From contig JARCOQ010000001.1 of assembly GCA_029207755.1 (NCBI GenBank), positions 93,483,637 to 93,547,636 of the forward strand: DNA of 64,000 bases, given 5' to 3'. The translations under genes and the position numbers were made by a program. Of this stretch, positions 24,756-36,500 are shown piece after piece. This stretch comes from Chamaea fasciata. Lineage: Eukaryota > Chordata > Aves > Passeriformes > Sylviidae. Numbering within the stretch: the stretch's first letter is position 1; each line of letters begins with the position of its first letter. Under the pieces are notes generated by a model. It made no database searches. It had not been told where the DNA came from and saw nothing but the letters and a program-made list of their open reading frames with translations.

Positions 24756-25313
24756 ATGTACTCACGTTACCTGGCAACACTGCAATGGAGGGAAGGTGAG
24801 GACAGGGTAGGTGTCTTGGCTAATAAACTAAGAATTTATAAGGACACTGTCACTGCCCCAGTTCATACCCATGTCTCGTCTGTGGAAACAAGACTGGCTG
24901 AGCAAGTCCGGAGCTTGATTGAAGAAGGTCATCAGAAACTGAAAAAAGAACTTAAGGAAGAAATTTACCATATCCAACCAGAGCCAATGAGAGTCTCTGC
25001 CATTAGGAGCAGGCGCTCCCCAGCCAGGGAGAGAGGATACACACCACGAGGCAACCTCTGGTTTTTTCTTTGGGAGCATGGAGAAGACATGAGGAAGTGG
25101 GATGGAAAACCCACCTCCTCCTTAGCAGCCCGGGTACGTGAATGGAAAAGAGAAACACCTACCACAAAGAGCCCATCTAGAATCAATGTTGCTCTGGTCT
25201 CTCGTGCACAGAACTCCAGACAGTACAGGAATGATGATATGACTGATCCACTTGAAGGAACCTCAGAAACATATTTACAAAAAGAGAGCAATGTATGCCA
25301 TGACCAGGAATAG
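24756..25313 (+). pseudogene. gag-like: ERV Gag-like polyprotein, C-terminal part
   Basis: A 185-codon frame in the same phase as the preceding 390 codons, separated only by the TGA and four sense codons. The ATG is probably just an internal Met of the original protein. Residues 41-70 are charged and could form a coiled coil. Residues 93-131 carry the family's most conserved block, including RGYTPRGNLWFF and GEDMRKWDGKPTS. No CX2CX4HX4C zinc knuckle occurs in either half, so a nucleocapsid domain is absent or lost. The frame ends at a TAG, and family-like sequence stops about 55 bases later. Confidence 0.8.
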
Positions 25314-25370
25314 GGGGGCCCTGCCTCTAGCCAGGTAGAGGAAAGGGACAATTGGATCTACTGGACTGAT

Positions 25371-26644
25371 ATTTATTGAAGTTAATGTAAGATTATGGCA
25401 GATAACCAGACTACTCTTGAAAAAGTGTGATTCAAAATGACTGCTCTGGAATAATGGTTTGTGTGTGACCTTGTAATTGTAAAAAATATAAGCTACTTCA
25501 TCTGTCCTTGGAGCCTTCATTAATTTAGGCATGATAATAAATTGTACCAATGGTTGTTTTGTGAAACATCCAAATCGTTATTCATTTAAGGTGGCTTGAG
25601 AGATTTTCTGATTTAGTACTTCATGGCACTAAGAACCTAAAAGTGTATAGATATACTAGAATAGCTAAATATTATCTTCCAGAAAAGCAAAAATCTCTAA
25701 CAACAACTAGATTTTAATTTTACTTTCCATTTCAAAAAATTGAAAAGGACTCCTTTGCTTTCAGCAGATAATTGAAACAATTTCCACAGCACAGAGAATG
25801 CAATAACTAGTCCCAATTATTAGAGCACCATGTGCAACCTAGTAATTTATTTGAAAATCAGGATCAAGACACTATTTATTAACTAAATGAATATTGAATA
25901 TTAATTACCTCATTCTAAACGACTTGTCCAATTTTTATTTGATTTTCCCAAACATTGCTTTATCTTTTTCAATTTTATGGTCAAGGAATTGTGATGCTGA
26001 CAAATTCAACACTCGCCCAAGACTACCTAATGTAATACTCAGGGAATTTCTCATGCTGTCAGCACAAAACAAGCCTGTAGCAAAGTGGAAATCCCTACTC
26101 AGATGCTCTGATCCATCAGTTGTCGCTATCAACTGGGGCAAACTACTGGACTTCCCTTTTCAACCAAGACTGACTCTTCTATTGCTGCATAGGGAAATTC
26201 CCTGTATTTATAAAAATTGAGATGACTGAGTCAAAAGCATTTTGTACGTGTAAAGTACCAAAATGCTACCCCTGAGATTTCTGCACTTGTGAATTAATGT
26301 TTAATGTAATGGGAAGTTTGCCTCCTTTCTGGGGTGCAAAGGAATTCCTGTTAAAGGCTCTAGTTTGAGAGTGAAATGGCAAGCTTATTTTAGCTATGGT
26401 GGTGTTACTGAAATTAAAGTCCCTGTGTTTTCCTTTTCTTCTAGTTCACATATAGGTACTGGGGGAAAGCAAGGCAGCAGAAGCACATGTTAACTAAACC
26501 TCCTTTTTATTGCCAGCAGTAAAGGTACCTCTGGGCTGAGAAGGACCCTGTGTTACAGCTCTAGATTCCTTAAATGCAACCTGAACACTACTTGCCTGTT
26601 TGTTTGTACACTTTACAGAATGTATTTGCTTTGGCCATGATATA
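25371..26644. other. Noncoding sequence after the provirus break
   Basis: AT-rich DNA with no retroviral pol/env-like frames and no LTR copy. The plus frame at 25,894-26,220 has no recognised domain. Confidence 0.45.
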
Positions 26645-26740
26645 ATAGAATCATGGAAGCACTAAGATTGAAAAAATCTCCAAGATCAAGTCCAACCTTT
26701 GGTCTGTCTTTAGTTACCGTTCACCTTTAAGTGATTGGAC
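26645..26740 (-). mobile_element. CR1 LINE 3' fragment
   Basis: ATAGAATCATGG, a degraded AAGATTGAAAAAATCTCCAAG stretch and CAAGTCCAACC on the plus strand are the reverse complement of the CR1 3' terminus. The insertion is therefore on the minus strand. Substitutions are numerous and the far end is uncertain. Confidence 0.7.
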
Positions 26741-27429
26741 ATGCAAACCTCTGTGCCCATTTATTACCTGAGTTTATATGAGTTTGTTGCAGCTTTCTTT
26801 TAATACTCTTTTCAAAAACCTTTCCTTCCTGAAAGAGTATGGAAACATCTTTTTACTATCAGGTAGAAGTGGAGAAAAAAAGCCCTTCTTAACATGTAAT
26901 TAATTACTAAAGGCTGAATTATCATTCACAGAGTGCTTTGCAGACCAGATGCAGTGAAAGACAGCACTATGTGATTGATGTGGGAAGTTTGGGAAAGAAT
27001 CAGAGGCAGATGTTTTAGAAGTCTACTCTATGATGTGACTTTCATATATTTTTTACTAGGCAATAATTTTAATTTTTATTTTAAAAAATATCTGATGAAT
27101 AATATTTCCATAGTTAGACACCAAAATTATTAAGCAAATATGTTTGTTACAATATTTTAATTATTTCTATAATTTAAAGGTTATTTAAAGACTAGCAAAC
27201 CTTTATGAAATCAAATATATAAATTTACCAACAAATGTAGGAGACTACAAAATTCTGATGACCAGAGTTGCAGAGGACAGGCTAAAGTAGATAAACTAAA
27301 AAACCCATGAGTTCCAAGGAAAAATGAGTGAGCAGCTGAGAACACTGGCAGAAAACAGATTCTTTATCCCCACTTCTTACACCCATTCTTCTTTATTCTA
27401 TTTTGTTTTAAAGAAGTAATTTTACATTG
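26741..27429. other. Noncoding sequence, nothing recognised
   Basis: Very AT-rich DNA; no gene or repeat family supported. Confidence 0.4.
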
Positions 27430-27560
27430 TAGTACATAGTCAGGGATGTAGTGGAGGCCAAAAGTTTTAATGAGTTCAAGAGAGGATCATTACTGCTATA
27501 GAAAACTATTTTGATAACTACACAGATTAGTCAATGATTTTTCCTTGTAGCCTGTTGTAT
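27430..27560 (+). mobile_element. Ancient CR1-like LINE fragment
   Basis: AGGGATGTAGTGGAGGCC followed by AATGAGTTCAAGAGAGGA translates to a DVVEAKSFNEFKR-like string, which resembles the C-terminal end of ORF2 in old CR1 families. The match is short and the element strongly decayed. Confidence 0.4.
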
Positions 27561-29159
27561 GGTTATTACTGTTGAAAAGAGTGTCTGCCGTGCAAGCAAT
27601 ACAACAGAACTTTGTGTTTACAGCCCATGGGCAGTATTCATTTGATGATTATTTTCACTCATCTGAAATGAAATGTCAAACATTTCATTAGTAGTAAAAA
27701 AAATCGCCTTTTTGAAAACCTCTTTGCTACTAGTCTTATTCATTAGGTAACATATACCTTGTAATGGAACAAGGTAATGAAATTTTGCATGGGAGTTTAA
27801 TATTTTTTATGCTGAAGTAAAGCTAAAGGGCAGTCCTGGAAAGAAGGACTTGGCTTCCTAGAAGCTTAGAACTGTCTCTGAATTAGAAAAGACGTGCCTG
27901 GGTGACCTAAACAACACCAGCATCCTAGCTCCTCTAGCACATCTCTGAAACCCTCCTAGTGTCATCTGGCATCATAAGGACTTAGCTGTCTCAAGGCTGA
28001 CTCCAGGAACATCTGGATCAACAGGCAGCAAGAATGCTGCAGAAATGTGGCTACCTTGCAAAGTTTTACTGCCATCAGTAATTCACAATAGGGGAGTTTA
28101 TTGATGACTAAAATGGTGTTGTACCTGGACAATTCAATAAGTCTGTAAAGAACCTATAAGAAACCTGTGTCAGTCCAGATTTGGGATGCCCCACTTTGGG
28201 TGGAGCACTTAATGTGCATGTATGAATATATCCACTAGCAATTCTAGACTTTGTGTCCAAGCTCTGCTCCTCAGTCATCACTGACCACTTGCCATTTTGC
28301 TCAAGAGCCCCCGGTGAGGAGGGGTTTGCTTGCCTGAAACACATTCTGCAAGCAGATTCACTGTGTTCCCATAAAAATAGTGCTGCCAGTAATGAAGCAT
28401 TTCTTTTCTTCTTAGCCTTTTAAGACTTTTAGTGCTTTAACTTAAAAAAATTAGGGGGGGGGAACAAATGAAGAAATTATTTAAAAGTTCAGTAAAGATT
28501 AAATCAACACTAAAACCATTGTTGTAAATAAGCAATGAAATCCAGGGGCAGAAGCAGTGGGATTAGTAACAGCTGGTACAGGGTACAACAGTCCGGAAAA
28601 AGGCTGTCCTGGGGTCACAATTTCAGCACTCATTTCTGCAAATATGTGCAGTTTCCAAAACAAAGTTATCTAAAATTCAGTGCACAGAAGAAAGGACAGT
28701 TCAGCCCTGAGGCATGTGTGTATTGGTTGTATGCACACACATCAAGTGTTACGTACCTGGCATGAGTAGAGCGCATACATTCAGCTGCTTTTCTCACTGG
28801 CACAGCCATGATGTACCTTTGGTTCATCTTCAGGCATTGCCATCATATTTGGCATTTGCATGGCACAAACCTTCATGCCAAATTGGGGTACAGACTAAGT
28901 AACAGTTCCCCTTGCCTTAAAATGCACCAATAAGCAAAAAACACATTTCAGAAGCACTATAGACAATGCAAAGAAATGTTTGAGGATTAAGAAGAGTATG
29001 ATTTACCACTAGTATTGGCTCATTTTTAGGTATTGTGTTTACAGGAACAATTCAAAAGTTTGGATTTTCCATTAGTTTTTGTTCGTGTTCTGCAGTTAAG
29101 AAAAAGCAAGCAGAAGATGTATTTCTGTTAAAGAATGACAAACATGTTGTAACTAAGCT
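27561..29159. other. Noncoding sequence, nothing recognised
   Basis: About 1.6 kb without supported genes. Overlapping frames on both strands around 28.1-28.9 kb show no known domain. Confidence 0.4.
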
Positions 29160-29730
29160 GCTGTTCAAAATAGGGAGATAAATGGAGACAAAGAATTTAA
29201 GCCAGCAGTCCAGAAGAACTTCATCCAGCAGTTGGCCAAGAAGCTCCATGAGCTGGCAGGAAGCCAGCACTGCACCAGAGTTAATAAGAGTGAATAAACA
29301 ATACAAAAACTGATTAATCCATCAGCTGTGATATGGATCCTGGGCAAAGTGATAGAATGGATGCTTGTGAAGCCACTTCTTGATGAGGTTGCAAGTTTGG
29401 TTGATAAAGGTAATATTTTTGATTTAGCAGACTTTTTCTTGTGAGGCATTTGACTTAGTGTTGCGTGGCATCTTGATCTATTATCCAGCATGATAATCAA
29501 CTTGGCACTAATGAATTTAGGGCTGATTAAGTGGCAAGTCCTTATAAAGGACTTATTTATAATTACTTAAGACAGTAATTATAAGCAAGAAATTACTGAG
29601 TGAGGGTGTTTTTCATGACACCCTGCAGAGATTAGTTCTCTGATTTCTGCTGCTTAATGATTTTATCAGTGTTTGGGAAAAAAGTCTAATATGAGTGATG
29701 AACTTTGCAGTTATGCTGAAATATTAACTG
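29160..29730 (+). mobile_element. Ancient CR1 ORF2 (reverse transcriptase) remnant
   Basis: Plus-strand translation across several frames gives short strings typical of CR1 reverse transcriptase. A GKVIEWML-like string lies near 29,343-29,370, EVASLVDKG near 29,385-29,410, a FDLV-like decayed catalytic-region segment near 29,450, and an LLNDFIS-like stretch near 29,640-29,670. Stops and frameshifts separate them. This is an old dead copy with internal deletions; limits are approximate. Confidence 0.5.
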
Positions 29731-32700
29731 TTTCATTTTGAGATATTTAGATTATGAAGAGACAATATATTCCAAACAGTTCTTTATTTCTACATGTGCC
29801 ATGGAATGCAGCCTATCAACAACTGAAATAAGGTGGGGCAGTGGGTTGTTCTCTGCCAATCAATTAAGGATTTTTTCTTTACTTGTGGGAGTAAAGGCTG
29901 GGATAGATGCATGCAGTACTAACTTGACTTGCACTTGAAAGTGAAGTCAGTATCATGCATTCAGTCTGGACTGTGATTGGAATAAAACACTATGGAGGTA
30001 TCTGCCAACCCAGTTTTTCACAGGACGCTAGCAAGGGAGAGAGATGTCTTCAGTGTCTCGAAACCTTCTTGGAGAATCATCACAATTGCTCCCCTATTTG
30101 CAGTTGTGCAGCTGTTTTAGCTGGCATCAGTGGGTGGCAGAACCTGTCCTGTTGAGCCAAAGGCACACAGGGCCAGAATATGCTTCCACATCTCACAGAG
30201 GACCAGATTTTGCCTGTGTACAGTTATTACATGACTTTTAAATAGCTCCATTTTCACACCAGTTCAGCTATGTTGGCTTCACTGGAGCTATTCCCGGAGA
30301 AAACAGATGATAAAAGCTGTTTCTGTTTCTCGCTGCTAAGGTAATTTGACTATGACCTGTTAGAGCTACATGGCATGCTTTCCTTTGCAGCATTGCCTGT
30401 TTTTGAGTCACCTAATTTTTCTGTGGTTCCTGCTTTTTGCTGTCTCTGGCTCTCCCTCATTTGCACCAGTCTTCCTGTCTTTTATATAAAAGATCAGTGA
30501 AAATATCAGCTTCAAGTAACACTTTTACTTGTGAGGACTGACTATTTTAATGGAGATCTTTGCAATGATGAAGTGCTCCATAAAAGTTGTACCAATACAT
30601 CAGGTCGATAGGGTTTATGAAGAAGTCAGAAGAGACAGGACTGAGCGAATGGAAGGAGCCACGTATGCTGGGTACCAAGGGTGACATGATAAAAATACAG
30701 TTTCTATGTGCTTCCACAATTTAAAACATGATCTGCCCATTATTTTCGTAACACCTGTGGTTGTTTATATTACAATGACCTTAATGTGTTAAAGTTAACA
30801 TTTTCATTGATCTTTGTCCTATCATGTCCCTATGATTCAAAGTAGAAACATTACCCTATTATCTTTTAGATAAATCATTTGCAAGGTACCTTTATATAGA
30901 ATTAATTTTAGAGTGATCAGGACAGAATAAGTCCTATTGAGTGACTTTCAGTTTGATAAGACATGGTTAATTTAGCTCATAGAGGCATTTCATATTAAGC
31001 CCCCTGACTATGATGTTTTAATCATACCGAATAATGAGGTAAATCTTTAATATATCAGGATGCCAACATTTCTAAGTGATGAGGAAGATTGCTGTGGTCT
31101 GACTGCCAAATATTTCTGTGTTGAGAATAACATTTCTTTAATGCTAGGTGATTTCACAGACAGGTTCAGAATATTTTCTGTCTGATTGCAAAGTATCGAA
31201 ATGTTTATATATTGTGCATAAACAACTTGAGGATAGCTGTCATCTATTTTCCTAATAAACATTAACAACTTTTATTGATATAGTTGTACCCATCTCAGCA
31301 AATAATAGGAGATGATCTCTTCCTTTTCTTCCCACTCATATTTTGGGTTTCCCCTAGTTACTCAGCAGTGATTGGAGGTGAAGGGAAAATTCTTAAAATT
31401 AATATGAAATGCATTTAAAAATTTAAAAAGTAAGATTTTAGGAACCAGGTCATTAAAAGGTGTGCTAGAAAGGGTTATGGGAAGTTATGAAATGAAGGGA
31501 GAAACTGGAAGCAAACATTTAAGTGTGTTAGATTTTGATTGGTTGTTTTGTAGTCACTTCAAGTTCTCAAAATGAAGAAAAGTCAAGGAAGACTGAGATA
31601 AATACCATAAAACTCATAGTTCTGGTTTCAGTCTTAAAAAAGAATTCAGGTTGCTTTATTCATTGCCAAGGTGGAGTTTTCAAAACTGACAGTGAGTACC
31701 CAATGTAACAAGTTGTCTAAAAATTGTCATGACAGAGCATTGCAAAGATTGCCTTGTACCATTCTTTAAAACTATGTTTGGCACACATTTTTCAAACTTT
31801 TGTCTACACTTACTTAGACCAGGATTTTCCATAAACAATTGAAATATATTTGAAAATGGAAAATCTACGCTCTAAAATGTTTGGTGTCTATAAAGGAAAC
31901 ATTGCAAAAAACCATTTTTGCACAGTTAAAATGACAAGTATTGCTACCTAACTTTTGAATAGTTGGTAGCTTGTAAGGACTGAGTTTTCGGTCATTTAAG
32001 CTGTCCATTTCCACCCTTTTCTTCACTTTTTCAGTTTTATTCAGTTCTTACAGATCATTTTCAGAGTAGGCTAGGAGTCCCTCTCCATCTACTATATGTG
32101 CCTTGAAAATTCCAAGATGTTCTGAGGACCCCTCATAAAACCAAGAAAGATATTCTCAAAGAGATCCTAGAATATAGGCCTAAAAATTGATGAAAAGAAT
32201 ATAAAGTCAGCAGTTGCAGTTCCAGTCTCTAAAACTAAATCCATCTGTAGTACTGGGCTTCATCAGCTTCTGTTGCCAGTCTGGCCTGTTAGCAAGATAT
32301 TTCAGGATACAAGACTGTCTTTAGATTGCACTTTCCTTTTGTAGCATTCAGTGTGTGTCATTTAGCCCTGATGAAATTCAGTGTCATAATTAGTTGCAGG
32401 TTATATATGGTATAAACATCTTTTTTTTGTTTCTTTCACAGAATGAAAAGAGTAATTGAATTAATGAAAAGTGCTTCAGTATAGCTATTGTCTAAATTAC
32501 TCCTTTTTAAATAAAAATAAACCAGCTTTGTTTAAATGAATTGATGGACTTTCACTGCAAATCTAAAAAAATATCTTGTGAGTTTGTTTGTTTGTTTGTC
32601 TGTTTTTTAAAATTAGTAATTCAAAATTCTTTCAGGCTTCTGTTAAACCTCTGTGGAAGAGCTGGAGAAACAGACAGTAATATTTAAGATAAGCACAGAA

Positions 32701-32762
32701 TTTTTAGCATTTTTTAATATCTCCTCAGTGTCAGTAAATACTAAATAAATAGTGTTGCATGT
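29731..32762. other. Noncoding sequence, nothing recognised
   Basis: About 3 kb of AT-rich DNA. Small frames near 29.95-30.24 kb overlap in two phases and are not recognised. Confidence 0.4.
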
Positions 32763-32894
32763 TGTTATGATCCAATTAGTGAAAGATGTATCTGCCAAAT
32801 TAAGGTTCAGACAAGACCATATGTCAAAGACAATAATATAGATTTTATTTAAAAGTAAGTGTGAGGTAGAGAGATAGAAAGAAATAGAAAATAC

Positions 32895-32936
32895 AGGAAG
32901 GGGAGAGAGAGGGAGAGAGAGAGAGAAAGAGAGAGA
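32895..32936. repeat. GA-rich simple repeat
   Basis: About 42 bases of GAGA/GGGA units, inside the probable minus-strand LTR. Confidence 0.9.
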
Positions 32937-33176
32937 TCAAGCTGAAGATAGTCATCACCCATGGATCCAACTGCATCCCGTTGGTCCTTCTTCACCCTTG
33001 CCTTCTCAGTGGTGGAGTTCCCCAGGTTGTTAAAAGCTTTTCACTATTTACAAATTTTGGCAAACAAAAGATTTAATGCTCATTGACTACACAGTTCTCT
33101 TATTCTATTGGTTAAATGAATCCCTCGCTTCTAAGGCTAATTAGTCCCATGCTTAGTCTTTTCTTTTGTGTTGGTG

Positions 33177-33185
33177 TTTTTTTTT

Positions 33186-33229
<44 letters not shown>
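33177..33229. repeat. Poly(T) tract (T9-G-T43)
   Basis: Nine T, one G and then 43 T. It lies inside the probable LTR and accounts for much of its unusual length. Confidence 0.95.
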
Positions 33230-33230
<1 letters not shown>

Positions 33231-33526
33231 AGTTGGTGGGTTGTGAATCAGTGTTTGCAATCTCCCTCTGTGAGAATTACATTTTATCCAGTCTGAGCTG
33301 TTTTCAGCACAGTTTCTGGGTTGCCTTTTCTTGTGGCCCATAAATTCTGTATTCTCTGTGTCCATTTTCAGTGATACATTCTGCTTCCCCAGCTTTGTTA
33401 ATCTCCCCCGGCTTTGTTAAACCCCAGTAGGTCTGAGATGACATCTGGACCACCTTTATCTTATCTCGAAGGTCTTTTATCCCATCATGGTGGCTTAACT
33501 TACAGACCAGGTTCCAGGCTGCCACA

Positions 33527-36500
33527 AAAGCAAATTTGAGGAAGGGGCTTCAGGGGTAACAGATGCCATCTCTCCCACAGTGTGGAGTGAACTTTTTTTG
33601 ACTGATGATATGTGTATGAGCACTTTTTTACACACTTAGCCACAGTGGGAATTTCTGCCTGGATGCATTAGCCAGATCTCACCTCTGCCAGGACTGGAGT
33701 GAGTGCCCTACAGTCACTTATCTCCTGGCAAAGTCTTTCTGTGGCCTTAACAGTGTTTGAGGCAGGTAATGATGCACTTTAAGTCTTTACACATGTCTTT
33801 GTAGAAGCTTGTTAATAAGACGTTTTAATACAAATGAGTGTAGTTTCATTTTAGTCTCATTTAAAATAAATTTTAACCCGCTACTATGAATAGGTGGTAA
33901 ACTTCAAGGTACAAACTCTGCATTAACAGCAAAATGATGATTAGGAATATTTACTTCTTTAGTGGTTAAATACGGAAAGCTGTGAGGAAGGCTTGAGAAC
34001 AACTGCAGCTCTAAATCCATCAAATACTGTGAGACTGCTGCCATCTTCTGGGAGGTAAGACAAAGACATCACTTCTACACGAAATAATTTCACGTGCAAG
34101 AGCAGAAGAAGCTTAGCTTTTCAGATATAGAATGATCAGAAATTATTGTGATTGGCTCAATGGCTCATGGCTTCCTGTCAATACCATAATCCAATTCCTC
34201 ACCATTTTCGTAATTGACTTCTAAACAGTGGGTTAACATCATTCTGTAAGTACAGCAAAATTGTACTCCTATAATTTAAGCTGTGGGGAAGCTGCTTGTA
34301 AGCACTTGTTGCATTCTACATCTGAGATATTTCTCAGAGTAATTGCCTTGGAGAAGAGTAATTTTTTTTTTAGTATCGCTCTGAAGTGGCTTCTCATGGT
34401 TCGTGGCTTGGGCTTACTGAAGTACTGTGATAACACAAATATATAATTCAGTAGATGTTTGTGTGTGTGATGCATTTTGTAATAATTTTATTGCACCCTT
34501 CAGCCTTTTTCTGCTTTGTGAAGGGCTCCAAACAGAATAACAGGATGATTCATTTGCTCATTTTCTTTTATAGTTGCTGTGTATTTTGTGTGCTAGTGTA
34601 CGCTGTAAATCAGTTGTGAAGAGAGAACATATGAATTTAATAACCCGCAAGAAAATTATGACTGATTTTGTTATGAATGACCACAAAATTGTTTTCTGTC
34701 TCCTCAGGTGAGCATGATTAAAGAGGTAAGTATATCAGGAGGCAAGTATAAACAAGTTACCTAGCATCAGGGTTATTAGGGTCAGGTTATATTTCAGGAC
34801 CACAAAAAAATAAAAAAAGTAAGAACCCTTAGTTCTTCTTGAAGGGTATAAAACTCACTTTTAAAAGCAAACTACAGGTCCTGTACAACCTGAAGGTCCT
34901 GCACAGCCACCTAGTAGAATAAGCTGTTTAATACATGTACCTGGCCTTGAAGGGCAGCAACACTTATGCGTGCTCTCTTAAATATTAGCCTGAGGCATAG
35001 ATAAACCTGGGATGTTTTCATCATCTTTGCCAGTTTCTTACCTTCTTATCTCTACTTCAGGTTGGATGCTTCCCAACCAAAAGTTATGATTGCCTCCTGG
35101 GGATATTTTTTTTTGGACAACACACGCAAACAAACATAAAATATTGCCTGGTCAAAATTCTACCACTGCATGTGCGTGGTAAGAGAAAAACTGTATCTGA
35201 CTAGCCACGGCGCAGCAGGATATATGGGAACTGGGATGACCTTTGGGACTGGGCTACCAAATGCAAGTTGTGTAATGCTTGGCACCCTGCCTTGGGTTTA
35301 TCTTTACTGTTAATACTGGCCATCAATCTTGTTTCTCCAGCGCCCGACTGTTCCTATAAGAAACTACTTCTGCCCTCTCACTGTCTCTAACTTATAAAAG
35401 ATGATATTGTACTCTTGCTGCAGCCAAAAACATCTACCTCTTGGGTCAGCTGAAATAGCCCCTGGTCTTGAAGAAGTCCCCCATGCTGAGGTGGGACAGC
35501 TGAGGAAAGCTGTTACAGAGTCTGAAAGTATTTTGGGGGTGAGTGTGTGATAACTGGTCAGTGAAACGCACACCCTGTAACGACAATTAAAAAAAAATTG
35601 GACCAGCTCTGTTCAACATTTACTGGTTAGTGAGATTCCATTTTGTTACAATTCTCCATTTATTTCCTTCTCATAACACCTGGAATACAGCCTGGTGGTT
35701 CTGAGGTAGTTTATTGGTTATGTATTGCAATTTATATTGTATAGAAATCTTATTCATGATGCCCCAGGTTTATGTTATACTTTCACAAAAGTAGCTTAGA
35801 TTTTTTCTTTCATTGCCATGGAAATCCACAGAAAACAGGGTCAGTCTTCTGTACTTTCCTTTTAGCAGACTACTTGACAAAAAATTATTTCATATTTATA
35901 ATTCTGCGTTGTAGGGGTTTGAAAGCTAATCCTGTCATCTGTCAGTCAGTAATTGTTACCCAAGTTGTGTCCACGCCCCAATGAAACATGAAATACAATT
36001 TAAATAAGTACAGCAGTGTAATTTATTTATTTGTTGCCTTATTATCTTTGGATCTTATGCAAAACTGCTCCATACATTCTCATGTTAATGTTTTTGCTAA
36101 TGTTTTTACCAGTTATAACTTGGTTGGCATCGTTGTTATTTATGGAGAGCAAAGGAGTTTATTGTTTCAGGCTATCCCAACATGTTATCTACTCTTTACA
36201 GTAAAGTGATATTTTTTCTCACTGTACTTCTGCTGCCGAGTGGAAGATGTAGGGTGTATAAGATCATTTAGAAATGACCTTTGACCTGTTCATGGGAGTG
36301 TAGACCATAACAATTTCTAATTCAATCTAAACACAATCAAATTTTAAATGTATTGTCCTTTGGGTTACATGATAAAAACTTCTCGTGCTTACCTACAAAG
36401 GAGCAGAAAGAAGTGGGTGGAGGGGACTCCAAGTATTACCCTGCCAAGGCCTCACAGGAGCCATCAGCCCATCAAGGGCTGGTCTCCACAAGCTCAGAGG

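Larger units (their letters stand above)
22964..25370 (+). mobile_element. Truncated class II (betaretrovirus-like) endogenous retrovirus
   Basis: The order is 5' LTR (22,964-23,488), primer-binding site (23,494-23,511), short leader, then a Gag-like reading frame in two halves (23,571-25,313). Recognisable provirus sequence ends close to 25,370, about 55 bases after the second half, where I would expect the protease region to begin. No reverse transcriptase, integrase, envelope or 3' LTR appears in the rest of the window. The 3' boundary is inferred from loss of remembered family sequence and may be off by tens of bases. Family placement rests on the primer-binding site and similarity to Gag-like proteins I know from bird genomes. 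This copy is defective. Confidence 0.85.
32763..33526 (-). mobile_element. Probable solo LTR, minus strand
   Basis: Read on the minus strand the segment starts TGTGGCAGCCTGG and ends GGATCATAACA, giving TG...CA ends. An AATAAA signal (plus-strand 32,844-32,849) sits about 80 bases before the 3' end, where an LTR polyadenylation signal belongs. A pyrimidine-rich tract (plus-strand GA repeats 32,895-32,936) lies just upstream of it. No clear target-site duplication or second LTR is seen, and I cannot name the family. A run of 43 T interrupts it. Confidence 0.5.

Noticed and set aside
23789..25351. Minus-strand frames of 128-164 codons opposite the ERV
   Set aside because: Shadows of the Gag-like frame on the other strand.
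29165..29500. 111-codon minus-strand frame
   Set aside because: Lies antisense to the CR1 reverse-transcriptase relic.
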